From an uncultured Flavobacteriales bacterium (GTDB lineage: Bacteria; Bacteroidota; Bacteroidia; Flavobacteriales_E; Vicingaceae), in assembly GCA_905479915.1 (NCBI GenBank), contig CAJQOH010000035.1, positions 1-64,000 on the forward strand: a stretch of DNA of 64,000 bases. The letters are read 5' to 3'. The position numbers and the translations under genes are program-made. This document shows positions 44,808-52,582 of the stretch, piece after piece. How positions within the stretch are numbered: position 1 is the stretch's first letter; each line of letters begins with the position of its first letter. The notes below the pieces were generated by a model, which was not told the DNA's origin, did not search any database, and saw only the letters and a list, made by a program, of their open reading frames with translations.

Positions 44808-45293
44808 TCAAAAAATGTTCTTTTCTGCTACTCCGATACCTTCTAGCCATCTAGGAACATTGAAATGGGGCATTTCAACTCCATCAAGTGCCGGAACTTG
44901 ATTCAATCCAATGACAATTAAATCGGGATTTCTTAATAGGTGGTATTGTACATACACCTCCAAAGTCTCTTTTTGTTCTTTGGTTCGGGTGTCCCATTCT
45001 TTCTCATCATCTTTAGTTCTACCACCAACAAAGGCTACATATTTGGCTTGCCCGGACAACCCATCAATGCCTTGTGAGATTCCCCATAAATCCACTTCAT
45101 TCGGGCTGCTTTCAGGTATGATATTGATTAATTCGCCATCCAATGAAATGAGATCATCAATTCTCGGACGGTTTAATCCCAATCCATCTAAATGAATGGG
45201 ATTTGTATGATGCTCAATAACATCTGCTTTTGTAATTTCTATCCCTCCTGGGGTATTGGTGTTGACTATAATCAGGTAACTTAATTTTTTCAT
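44808..45293 (-). CDS. Degenerate N-acetylmuramoyl-L-alanine amidase (probable pseudoenzyme)
   Basis: This 161-residue protein aligns by eye along its length to phage type-2 amidases of Bacteroidota: 'YLIIVNTNTPGGIEIT' for the zinc His strand, 'LISLDGELINIIPE', 'AKYVAFVGGRTKDD', 'DTRTKEQKETLEVYV' and 'MPHFNVPRWL'. At the catalytic positions the usual residues are gone: no His in the first strand, no 'GYHY', 'GLNQVP' in place of 'GHRDFP', and Met-Pro-His in place of Cys-Pro-x. It therefore probably binds peptidoglycan or plays a structural role without cutting. Confidence 0.65.
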   Translation of the reverse strand: MKKLSYLIIVNTNTPGGIEITKADVIEHHTNPIHLDGLGLNRPRIDDLISLDGELINIIPESSPNEVDLWGISQGIDGLSGQAKYVAFVGGRTKDDEKEWDTRTKEQKETLEVYVQYHLLRNPDLIVIGLNQVPALDGVEMPHFNVPRWLEGIGVAEKNIF

Positions 45294-45352
45294 GGTTTTA
45301 TTTTTTTGTTTCTATTTATATGGTGCTATCAATGTTCATTTCTCAATAATCA

Positions 45353-45784
45353 TTATTCGTTTTCTAGTCTTCTAAAACCTAATAGTTGTGAAGCTTTATA
45401 GGCTCGAATACATACTTGATTGCTTTGATTTCCTCCTAAACAATAGATGTATTGTTCATCTTCTGAATGATTGATGTATATGGCTACGTGTCCTTTCCAA
45501 CTTGTAGGTTTGTCTCTCCAAAAAATGACCACATCTCCAGTTTCAGGAGTTTCAATTTCTTCTCCAACTTTAAGCCATGATCTTGCATTTAATTTCCCTG
45601 AACGAACAAGGGATGCTTTTTTAGCACACCAATTCAAGAAAATGGAACACCAAGCTGTTTCATCAGCTACAATTCCTCCATATCCTATATCTTTCGAGTA
45701 AGCAACAATAGTTGGATTGTGTTGTTTCCCTTGTATTTCTTTTACTCCATATTGGGAGAGTGCTATGCTTAATAGTTTATTCAT
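45353..45784 (-). CDS. TIGR02594-type peptidoglycan hydrolase (CHAP/NlpC-like)
   Basis: A 143-residue protein matches the phage TIGR02594 pattern: 'SQYGVKEIQGKQHNPTIVAY', 'DETAWCSIFLNWCAKKA' with the likely catalytic Cys, 'ARSWLKVGEEI', 'GDVVIFWR', 'GHVAIYI' with the His, and 'LGGNQSNQV'. No signal peptide is seen. It should cleave the stem peptide or amide bond of the wall. It lies one base after the propeller gene. Confidence 0.85.
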   Translation of the reverse strand: MNKLLSIALSQYGVKEIQGKQHNPTIVAYSKDIGYGGIVADETAWCSIFLNWCAKKASLVRSGKLNARSWLKVGEEIETPETGDVVIFWRDKPTSWKGHVAIYINHSEDEQYIYCLGGNQSNQVCIRAYKASQLLGFRRLENE

Positions 45785-45785
45785 G

Positions 45786-47699
45786 TTAATTGGTTTTTAT
45801 AATTGTTTTATTGTTCTTCTGTATTGATTTTGAAGAAACTTGATGATTATCACCGGACATTGCCCGATAAGATTCAAACTGTTTGAAATACACCAATAGG
45901 GTAATGGTTTGTAGTCCTGCTATTTTAAAGCCCCAACTTGTTTTACCATCTATTACTGTTCCCTCTAAGTCTGTTAATTCAGAAACATTCAAGAAATTTT
46001 GAGGGCTTTTATAATTTTCGTGGGAAATAGGAGTTGTTGTTCTTGTTCCTGTAGGAGTTTCTTCCATAAAATGAAGCACCTTAAATCTTTCTTCTCCTGA
46101 CATTACCCATTTTGTATGTTTGACAATAGCAGGGTTGTATAAGAAATTTTGAGATTTGTGAGCATAATCTTCGCTAATAGTGATACTGTTACTTTGAGTA
46201 GCATAACCAATGAGGTTAACCTGATCTGCTGATGTATCTGAAATGAAGAGTTGATTATTCGCTTGATTAATCGCAAAACCAATGTTCACATTCCCTTTGC
46301 TAATTGTATTTCGAATAGACTTATCAGGAGCAATTACTGTAAAAGTTTCATCTGCTCGATTGCCTACATATAAATAATTGTTGTTGGTATTGAAAACACT
46401 TTTATATGGGCTATTTCCTGTTGCAATGGGAGGGAGTAAGTTATGTGTATTGGCTTCAATTGGATATATTTCATTGCTTCCAGTTGTAACCACATACATT
46501 TCTTCGTTAACAGGATGGTAAGTAATGGAAACAGGAGTAGTGCCTACGCCTGCTATTGTTGTTGTTAAGTTATCTGTAGCATCAAATACACTAACGGTAT
46601 CATCACTTGAATTGGCAACATAAATTTCTCCAGTAATGGGATTGATACCTACACCTAAAGGATCTGTTCCTACGGCTAAAGTTGTGCTAACACTTTCTGT
46701 GTTGGTATTGATTACTGTTACATCATCTGAAAATAAGTTAGCAACATACAGTTTATCGTTAATAGTATTAAAAGCAATGTCTATTGGACGAACCCCAACA
46801 GCAATAGAATTAGTTACGTTATGAGAAAGGTCAATAACACTCACTGTATTAGAAACTGAACCCACTACATAAACTTTCCCATAATTGGGACTTGCCGTAT
46901 TTGAGTTGACTGCTATGGCTACGGGAGAATTAAAGCCAGGCATTAATGATGGTTGTAGCTCAATCAAAGTAACCAATTGCCCTGTAGAATCTATTACAGA
47001 AACATTGTTGCTCAATTGGTTAGCTACATAAGCTAATCCATTAGCAGGATTAATAGCTATTCCTTGAGGATGAGCCGGAGAACCTCCGGTGGTAAATATT
47101 GGATCTGAATAATCAACGGTATAACTAATTTCATGATCTTCTACATCTGTTGGCAATGGAGGGCTTACAGAAAGTCCTTTGTTCATTCCCCAAAGACTAA
47201 TTACTCTTTCTTCAGTAGAAGTGTTAGTAATGGTAATTTGTGTTTTATTAAACTCCTTGAGTAACCACTTGTAAAAGGCACTATACCTTGTGGGTTGTTC
47301 TTTGTGTATTTTTTGAATAATTTTTGGGAAAGCTGAACGGGTAATATTTTTTCCGGTAGCTAACATATTTTTAGCAGTCCTTTTTTTCTGTTTTTTCGCT
47401 AATTCATCATTAGAAACATCTATCACTCCTTGTTTTGTTCCATAGCGTTTTAAGTCTTTTAAGAACTGTACTTTTTTACGTTCATTTAAAGGGGTGAGAG
47501 CTGCTTGAATCCGCCCGTTACTAACGGATATAAAATCATCTTCGAGTTGTTCTCCATGATTTTGTTCTGTTTTATCGTTTTGATTTTCTTCTTTTTTTTC
47601 TGAATCCTCTTTAGAATTTTTTGAACCAATAGCCCACGCTACTCCTACACCAATGGCGGTAAAAGTTGCTAATAGTCCTATTTTAGTTCCGTTATTCAT
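45786..47699 (-). CDS. Membrane-anchored YVTN beta-propeller protein
   Basis: A 637-residue protein has an N-terminal membrane helix (about 7-24), a charged linker, a helical part (about 60-150) and then about seven 40-residue YVTN-type blades (about 205-500, for example 'KLYVANLFSDDVTVIN', 'EIYVANSSDDTVSVFD'). A final beta domain follows (about 510-610). YVTN propellers occur in archaeal surface-layer proteins and in adhesins. In this module it is the largest protein and a candidate spike or receptor-binding component. Confidence 0.78.
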   Translation of the reverse strand: MNNGTKIGLLATFTAIGVGVAWAIGSKNSKEDSEKKEENQNDKTEQNHGEQLEDDFISVSNGRIQAALTPLNERKKVQFLKDLKRYGTKQGVIDVSNDELAKKQKKRTAKNMLATGKNITRSAFPKIIQKIHKEQPTRYSAFYKWLLKEFNKTQITITNTSTEERVISLWGMNKGLSVSPPLPTDVEDHEISYTVDYSDPIFTTGGSPAHPQGIAINPANGLAYVANQLSNNVSVIDSTGQLVTLIELQPSLMPGFNSPVAIAVNSNTASPNYGKVYVVGSVSNTVSVIDLSHNVTNSIAVGVRPIDIAFNTINDKLYVANLFSDDVTVINTNTESVSTTLAVGTDPLGVGINPITGEIYVANSSDDTVSVFDATDNLTTTIAGVGTTPVSITYHPVNEEMYVVTTGSNEIYPIEANTHNLLPPIATGNSPYKSVFNTNNNYLYVGNRADETFTVIAPDKSIRNTISKGNVNIGFAINQANNQLFISDTSADQVNLIGYATQSNSITISEDYAHKSQNFLYNPAIVKHTKWVMSGEERFKVLHFMEETPTGTRTTTPISHENYKSPQNFLNVSELTDLEGTVIDGKTSWGFKIAGLQTITLLVYFKQFESYRAMSGDNHQVSSKSIQKNNKTIIKTN

Positions 47700-47700
47700 T

Positions 47701-48519
47701 TTAATATGATGTTGCTTTAGCGTTTGAATGTTCTTTATTCATTTGCCTCATTGAGGCCTTGTATCGATCAATGAAATCAATAATATCCTTGGTACGAACC
47801 ACTTGCCCTTTACCAATAGTCTCAGGATGCAATCGGAACACTTTTGTTGCTGCATATACCGCTTCAATAGTTGGATAACCCAAATCCAAGTACAGTTTTA
47901 ATGCAGCTAAATCTGCAGGCTTTTCCTGACGAGTAGGTAGGGTAAAGTGTTGGCGTTCATGTAATAGAATGAATAACCTTACTGGAACAGTAAAGCGTTT
48001 GAATAAATCTTGTGCTACTTGATGTCTGCCTGTAACTCTGTGCGTTCGAGCCGGTGTAACCATCACTTCCCCTAACTGTCCTTTTATTTGGGGTAGGTAA
48101 TGAACGAGAAATTGATAATCTGGACTGTGATAAAAACCTGTTTTTACATAGCCTGCTTTTTGACTAAAATTTTCCGCAAATTTGATAAAGTCGTGCATAT
48201 GCTGTTCTGCCCAAATTTTAGCAGGAGGCATTTCCTCTACTTTAAATTTTTCTACTTGAAAAGCATTATCACTTTTGCTGTATTTGTCAATGAGTTCAAC
48301 GGATAATGTTTCAGGAGAAATGGGCATCGGAATAATAATTTCCCGATAAGCTTCTCCCTCTTGAAAATCACTAGAACGAAAAGGTACTTTTCTTCGAAAG
48401 TAATGAGTATTGTATCTTGTAGCATCATAAGCTTTTATTCCTAAATGAAAAGGAGTAAATGCCCGTATGCCAATACGGATTCTAAATCGTTTTTTATTTG
48501 AAGGTACAGGTATGACCAC
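47701..48519 (-). CDS. Putative HExxH metalloprotease-like protein
   Basis: A 272-residue protein starts with GTG at 48519, as no ATG is available. The N-terminal 95 residues are beta-rich and the rest helical. His187-Glu188-x-x-His191 ('LLHERQHF') is a zincin motif, followed by 'RQEKPADLAALKLY', where Glu199 or Asp203 could be a third ligand. A maturation protease for the coat proteins is an attractive idea, but the motif alone is not proof. It lies two bases from the propeller gene. Confidence 0.6.
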   Translation of the reverse strand: MVIPVPSNKKRFRIRIGIRAFTPFHLGIKAYDATRYNTHYFRRKVPFRSSDFQEGEAYREIIIPMPISPETLSVELIDKYSKSDNAFQVEKFKVEEMPPAKIWAEQHMHDFIKFAENFSQKAGYVKTGFYHSPDYQFLVHYLPQIKGQLGEVMVTPARTHRVTGRHQVAQDLFKRFTVPVRLFILLHERQHFTLPTRQEKPADLAALKLYLDLGYPTIEAVYAATKVFRLHPETIGKGQVVRTKDIIDFIDRYKASMRQMNKEHSNAKATSY

Positions 48520-48576
48520 TTTTTAAATTGATTATTGACTAATGATTATTTTCTATTTATTACTTTTTACTGACTC

Positions 48577-49008
48577 CTATTTACTGTTAACTGACAACTT
48601 TTTTATCGCCTGATTCTTTCGATAACGACTATATCCCCACGCTCCAATTGCAAGGACTGCTATTCCACCAATGATGATGACTTCGGTTGGAATTCCTTTA
48701 TCTTCTTTGGCTGTTTTTTTGGCTTCTTCTTCCTCTTTAGAGTGTCCCATTCCTACCTTAAAATCGCTAGGTTCATCACTTGGTTTGATGAAGTCTTTGA
48801 CTGTTCCTACTGTTCCAACAATTCCCGCAGCACCTCCAATATCTTGATAACTTTGACCTATACTTGCCCAAAAAGCTCTCCGTTTCTTTTTCCTTGCTTC
48901 TTTTTCTGCTGCTGTTTTCTTTCCAAACAACTTTTTAAAAAAGTAGTCATACTCGTAATCCTGTTCTTCCCTTTTACCGTTTAAGTATTCTATTTCGCCT
49001 GTAATCAT
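48577..49008 (-). CDS. Tail-anchored protein with amphipathic Gly-rich segment
   Basis: A 143-residue protein has an acidic start, a basic cluster (about 30-45), a Gly/Val amphipathic stretch ('GGAAGIVGTVGTVKDF') and a C-terminal membrane helix (about 107-125) with a basic tail. No family recognised. Preceded by a copy of the GGAG leader hairpin. Confidence 0.6.
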   Translation of the reverse strand: MITGEIEYLNGKREEQDYEYDYFFKKLFGKKTAAEKEARKKKRRAFWASIGQSYQDIGGAAGIVGTVGTVKDFIKPSDEPSDFKVGMGHSKEEEEAKKTAKEDKGIPTEVIIIGGIAVLAIGAWGYSRYRKNQAIKKLSVNSK

Positions 49009-49044
49009 TTCTTTAGTAATTAGTAGTCAGTATTTAGTAATAAG

Positions 49045-49068
49045 GAGTTAATAGAATTCTTAACTTCT
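49045..49068 (-). repeat. GGAG-type leader hairpin, copy 1
   Basis: Plus-strand GGAGTTAATAGAATTCTTAACTTC can fold (GGAGTTAA with TTAACTTC). It is followed by TTCATTCTGTATT, which is also shared with copy 2 (49353-49376). It lies 37-60 bases before the ATG at 49008. Confidence 0.55.
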
Positions 49069-49085
49069 TCATTCTGTATTCCTTT

Positions 49086-49313
49086 TTAAACAATCATCAT
49101 TACTCGTAATGTTGAACCATTGACAGTAAAAGGAACTTGTGGATAGCCTTTCCCCACAAATGGATATGATTTTGCTTCTCCAGGGGGTAAATCCACTCCA
49201 TTTACATTGGCAATTTGATTGCCTACATTTTTGATAGCCCCGAATAAAAATCCTTGTGGTAAATTTCCATCTGCAGCATAATCTTGTTCGGTAACTTCTG
49301 CTAGTATGTTCAT
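49086..49313 (-). CDS. Small beta-rich protein
   Basis: A 75-residue protein ('LPQGFLFGAIKNVGNQIANV', 'VDLPPGEAKSYPF', 'GSTLRVMMIV') has no membrane segment or signal, looks like a compact beta domain, and belongs to the packed run. Could be a minor coat or tip protein; no family recognised. Confidence 0.6.
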   Translation of the reverse strand: MNILAEVTEQDYAADGNLPQGFLFGAIKNVGNQIANVNGVDLPPGEAKSYPFVGKGYPQVPFTVNGSTLRVMMIV

Positions 49314-49352
49314 CTTTTTAGTTTAAAGTTGAAAAGTTCAATGTTTAAAATC

Positions 49353-49376
49353 AGGAGCTAATCTTATTCTTAACTC
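49353..49376 (-). repeat. GGAG-type leader hairpin, copy 2
   Basis: GGAGCTAATCTTATTCTTAACTCC, a close relative of copy 1, again with TTCATTATGTAT following. It precedes the ATG at 49313 by 39 bases. The two copies conserve the stem more than the loop. Confidence 0.55.
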
Positions 49377-49398
49377 CTTCATTATGTATGCTCAATTA

Positions 49399-50169
49399 CT
49401 AAGCTGCTTTAGTAACTACTACAGGCTTTTTGTTAGCACTCAAAAGAACAACTCCACCAATAATGACTACTGCAGCAATTCCTCCAATAATCATCATGTT
49501 ATTGTTTCCTGATTTTTCATCTCCTTTACTAGCAACTGATTTATTCATTTCAGCTCTACGTCTTCGATCTTCTTCCTCTCTACGTCTTCTATCAGCTTCT
49601 TCACGCTCCCTTCTTCGTCTGTCCTCGGCTTCTCTTCTTCTGCGGTCAGCTTCTTGTTGTTGTCTTCGTCTGTCAGCTTCCATTTGTCGCATTCTCGCAT
49701 CCATTTCTGCTTTTGCACGAGCTGCATTGGCTGCTGCTGCCGCTGCTGCGGCATTTCCACCACCACCGCCACCACTACTAACGGATTTTTTTCCTCCTCC
49801 TCCAAACAGTCCTCCCAATGCTCCTAATGCTCCTTTAGCTACACCGCCTATCAACCCACCTAAGAACTCATCCTCATCTGCTTGATTGAACAAAGCTCTA
49901 TGGCTTTCTAAAGCCATTATTTCAAGTCCTTTATTTTCTAAATGAATAGCAAGCAATCGCTCTAAATCTTTATTGAATAAAGCGTTACGTTCTCCTAACA
50001 ATTCAATAATTTCATTGATTAGGTCTTTCCTTTTAGGTTTAAAAGAAAAAACAACCCCATGCTTGGCTAACAATTTTTTAACGGCAACAGGTTTAGTTAA
50101 AATTAGATGTGTAATCAATTCCAACACATCGTTTTCTTTTTTGGTGTATTTATCGTTATAGTTTTTCAT
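49399..50169 (-). CDS. Tail-anchored protein with Arg-rich coiled coil (paralogue set member 1)
   Basis: A 256-residue protein has four parts. An N-terminal helical domain (about 14-80, 'KKLLAKHGVVFSFKP...LFNKDLERLLA') resembles the next two proteins. A Gly-rich amphipathic stretch follows ('FLGGLIGGVAKGALGALGG'), then an Ala-rich then Arg/Glu-rich single helix (about 140-215), then a C-terminal membrane helix (about 226-245). Gly-rich membrane-active stretches and tail anchors are typical of proteins that line a membrane. No enzymatic motif. Confidence 0.65.
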   Translation of the reverse strand: MKNYNDKYTKKENDVLELITHLILTKPVAVKKLLAKHGVVFSFKPKRKDLINEIIELLGERNALFNKDLERLLAIHLENKGLEIMALESHRALFNQADEDEFLGGLIGGVAKGALGALGGLFGGGGKKSVSSGGGGGGNAAAAAAAANAARAKAEMDARMRQMEADRRRQQQEADRRRREAEDRRRREREEADRRRREEEDRRRRAEMNKSVASKGDEKSGNNNMMIIGGIAAVVIIGGVVLLSANKKPVVVTKAA

Positions 50170-50219
50170 ATCCTACTTTTTAGTTTCTAAGTTTTAATGA
50201 TTTGTGAATTACAATCCGC

Positions 50220-50852
50220 TTATGTTGCTATTGCTAATGGAACTGCTTTACTTTTTTTAATTTGATAAATTGCTATTCCTGTTAACAGAGCTGCAACTGC
50301 CATAACTCCCATAGTGCCAACGACTTTTAGCCCATTTGACTGCTTTCCATCAGCTTGACCTTCTTCTTTTTCTTCTATTTCTTTATGGGTTTGGTAGTTG
50401 CCCATACTTTGGAGGCTTTCCTGTTTCCCTTTTTGTTGTATCAATTTGATATTGTTTGTAGCAAGACCCTTTTGAAAGGTTTTCTTCATTGAAGCTGCAA
50501 TAATCTGTTCCGCACTAGGTTTTACTGCTAAGTTTCGAGGTCGGGAAAATTTTATTAATGCACTAGGAACAAATGAATCATTGTTATCAGGGATAACTTG
50601 TGCTGCAAATAACAGAGCCAAATCATAATTAAACTCATTGTTTTTCTTGCTCATTGCCAAAATAGTAGCATCTGCTAATGCAGAATGGTTGGGTTGATCA
50701 GAAAGTGGAACACCATATCTTCTTAATAAACCCGCTAATTCTTCGGGTTTATCCGATATTACGATACCAAGTAACCGAAACAATGCTTTGGATTCCTCAT
50801 CCAGTGTTACAGGAGTTTTTACTTTTTTATGTTCTTCTGTTATTCTTACCAT
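50220..50852 (-). CDS. Tail-anchored protein (paralogue set member 2)
   Basis: I start at the ATG at 50852, two bases after the upstream stop, instead of a TTG at 50882 inside that gene. This gives 210 residues. Residues about 20-87 ('LAGLLRRYGVPLSDQP...NNEFNYDLALLFAAQ') share the helical domain of the neighbouring 256-residue protein. The C-terminus has one membrane helix (about 178-197) and a short basic tail. Confidence 0.65.
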   Translation of the reverse strand: MVRITEEHKKVKTPVTLDEESKALFRLLGIVISDKPEELAGLLRRYGVPLSDQPNHSALADATILAMSKKNNEFNYDLALLFAAQVIPDNNDSFVPSALIKFSRPRNLAVKPSAEQIIAASMKKTFQKGLATNNIKLIQQKGKQESLQSMGNYQTHKEIEEKEEGQADGKQSNGLKVVGTMGVMAVAALLTGIAIYQIKKSKAVPLAIAT

Positions 50853-50853
50853 T

Positions 50854-51489
50854 TTAGTTACTGCTTTTAAATGCTGAACCAATTAATATTCCCGTAACCA
50901 AAATGACACCTGCTATAGCAAGTTCGCTTTTAGCAATGTGTTTACAGAATGAATTTTCTTCGGGCTTTTCTTCTTCTTTTTCAGCAATATTCATTCGTTG
51001 CCGGAGTTCATTCCATACAAGCTGAACTTCATCAGCTAGTTTACTGTCCTGTGGGTTTTGATTGGCTTTCTTGAATATATCCTGATAATATTTTTCTAAT
51101 TCAGTAGTATTCATTTCTATGAGTTGGTCTAAGAATTGACCAATATCAGTAGTTCCAGTAAAATTAACATGTCCACATCCTCCACAATAATTGTCTTCAG
51201 GGAGATAGCTATGATTGCCACATCCTCCACAAAAATTATCTTCACTAGGTTGTGCTAATTTTAAAATAGCTCTTTTATCGGGGTGTATTAGAATCAGGTC
51301 TTTAATAACTTTTCTGCCCTTTTTCTTAACCAACAGTTTTACCGTATCAACTAATCCATGAATATCTTTAGGTACTTCATAACCATAGTCATCAACCAAC
51401 TTTCTAGCTTCCTTTTGATTGCCATACACGATATAAGCTATCTTGTTTTGAGCAAATCGGGAACGTTTAATATGTTTATTTTTTCGCAT
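50854..51489 (-). CDS. Zinc-ribbon tail-anchored protein (paralogue set member 3)
   Basis: A 211-residue protein opens with a Lys/Arg-rich start and a weaker version of the same helical domain (about 20-75, 'ARKLVDDYGYEVPKD'). Two 'CGGCG' knuckles follow (about 88-110), forming one or two zinc ribbons, then a helical part and a C-terminal membrane helix (about 190-206). It is the first gene after the hairpins that follow the coat-like gene. Confidence 0.65.
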   Translation of the reverse strand: MRKNKHIKRSRFAQNKIAYIVYGNQKEARKLVDDYGYEVPKDIHGLVDTVKLLVKKKGRKVIKDLILIHPDKRAILKLAQPSEDNFCGGCGNHSYLPEDNYCGGCGHVNFTGTTDIGQFLDQLIEMNTTELEKYYQDIFKKANQNPQDSKLADEVQLVWNELRQRMNIAEKEEEKPEENSFCKHIAKSELAIAGVILVTGILIGSAFKSSN

Positions 51490-51511
51490 TAGATTTTACA
51501 GTTTTTTATCG

Positions 51512-51584
51512 GTGGGGATTCCCCACTACTTGTTGTTAACCCAAAACAGCCAAAGAGAGAGTGGATTACCCTTACTTTGGCTGT
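51512..51584 (-). terminator. Two hairpins after the coat-like gene
   Basis: A perfect 10-bp inverted repeat ACAGCCAAAG/CTTTGGCTGT (51546-51555 with 51575-51584) and GTGGGG-ATT-CCCCAC (51512-51526) lie between the coat-like gene and the next gene of the run. The first is followed by TTTT in the minus direction. Together they could end most transcripts after the coat-like gene and leave the rest at lower level. Confidence 0.55.
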
Positions 51585-51636
51585 CTTTATCTTTCTCAAA
51601 CAAAGCCTTTTGCTAAGGAAACTGCTTTGTGATTTT

Positions 51637-52503
51637 CTATCTTCTTCTAACCAATCTTCGAGGTCTTCCTACAGAGTATCTTCTAGGCATTGGTCTTGGT
51701 CTTCTTCTCCTTACTACTCTTCTTTTTCTTGGTTTAATTCCAAAAGCCATAGATTTTCTTTTTCTCAACAAATCAATCTGTGGTAATCCAGTAGTTCTAG
51801 GAACAGTAGATAATTCAGCGACATTGTTCCCTTTTAACAGGTTACCCATGTTCGCTCTAGCTTTTACTGTGAAGGTAAATACCAAGGTTACTCCATCTTT
51901 CACAGTTACCCTTAACGAATCTTGACCAGTAACATTCATTTCGAAGTTATCATCGTCAATTAAAGTTTGGGTAAAGTTTTGTGGGGATGTTGCATTTCTT
52001 GGTTGATACACTCTTTCAGTATTACTACCTGCTGCTGTTCTTTTTACTACTTTCAACACATGGTCAAATTGTAAAGGATCAGAAACAGATAATTTCATAC
52101 CCCCAATCTTAAATGGGTTGGCTTTGGATTCTTCACGAACCTCTTTATGTGAACTTTCCTCTACAATAACGGTTACTCCTGCAGGCTGAGCTGCTTCTTC
52201 ATTTGCCCCAAATAAAACTGCTTGGGCATCTGCTCCTGAAGTATTTTTTACAACAACAGTAAGTGTTCTGTCATTCGGGTCTATTCGACCAATTGACGAG
52301 GATTTGTAATTGTCATATACCGCATCCATTCCAGGAGCTGCTTCTACATATTCCATTTCCTCTTCATACTCTTCATCGTAACTATCTTCATTGCCATCAA
52401 GTCCTGTGTCGAAGTCATCTTCATCATAATCTCCATTGAAATCATCATACCTGTCTTCGGCATCGTCCTCATAGTCTAATATTTCGTCATCAAAATCTCT
52501 CAT
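51637..52503 (-). CDS. Putative major coat-like protein, acidic N-terminus and Arg-rich C-terminus
   Basis: A 288-residue protein has three zones. Residues 1-58 are strongly acidic ('DDEILDYEDDAEDRYDD'). Residues about 70-225 are beta-rich without a signal peptide ('DRTLTVVVKNTSGADAQAVL', 'SLRVTVKDGVTLVFTFTV'). The last 45 residues are packed with Arg ('PRKRRVVRRRRPRPMPRR'), like nucleic-acid-binding arms of small virus coat proteins. Position near the start of the operon, with hairpins behind it, suggests high expression. The coat assignment is inference; no fold search was done. Confidence 0.6.
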   Translation of the reverse strand: MRDFDDEILDYEDDAEDRYDDFNGDYDEDDFDTGLDGNEDSYDEEYEEEMEYVEAAPGMDAVYDNYKSSSIGRIDPNDRTLTVVVKNTSGADAQAVLFGANEEAAQPAGVTVIVEESSHKEVREESKANPFKIGGMKLSVSDPLQFDHVLKVVKRTAAGSNTERVYQPRNATSPQNFTQTLIDDDNFEMNVTGQDSLRVTVKDGVTLVFTFTVKARANMGNLLKGNNVAELSTVPRTTGLPQIDLLRKRKSMAFGIKPRKRRVVRRRRPRPMPRRYSVGRPRRLVRRR

Positions 52504-52530
52504 GATTCTAAATTTTAAGTGTTAGTAAAT

Positions 52531-52557
52531 AATTTTCTCAGGCTTATTTGCCTGTAA
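52531..52557 (-). repeat. Leader hairpin repeat, copy D
   Basis: AATTTTCTCAGGC-TTATTT-GCCTGTAA keeps the CAGGC/GCCTG stem of copies A and B with a longer loop. It lies 28 bases before the ATG of the coat-like gene. Confidence 0.6.
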
Positions 52558-52582
52558 TGGGTTCTTCAAATTCTGTAGAACC

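Noticed and set aside
49545-49720. Possible DNA tandem repeat in the Arg-rich coding stretch
   Set aside because: Explained by biased codons of a charged helix (Arg-Arg-Arg-Glu pattern); not a separate repeat element.
49430-49885. 151-codon plus-strand ORF rich in Ser, Leu and Arg
   Set aside because: Antisense shadow of the Arg/Glu-rich coiled coil of the minus-strand 256-residue protein; low complexity on one strand creates long open frames on the other.
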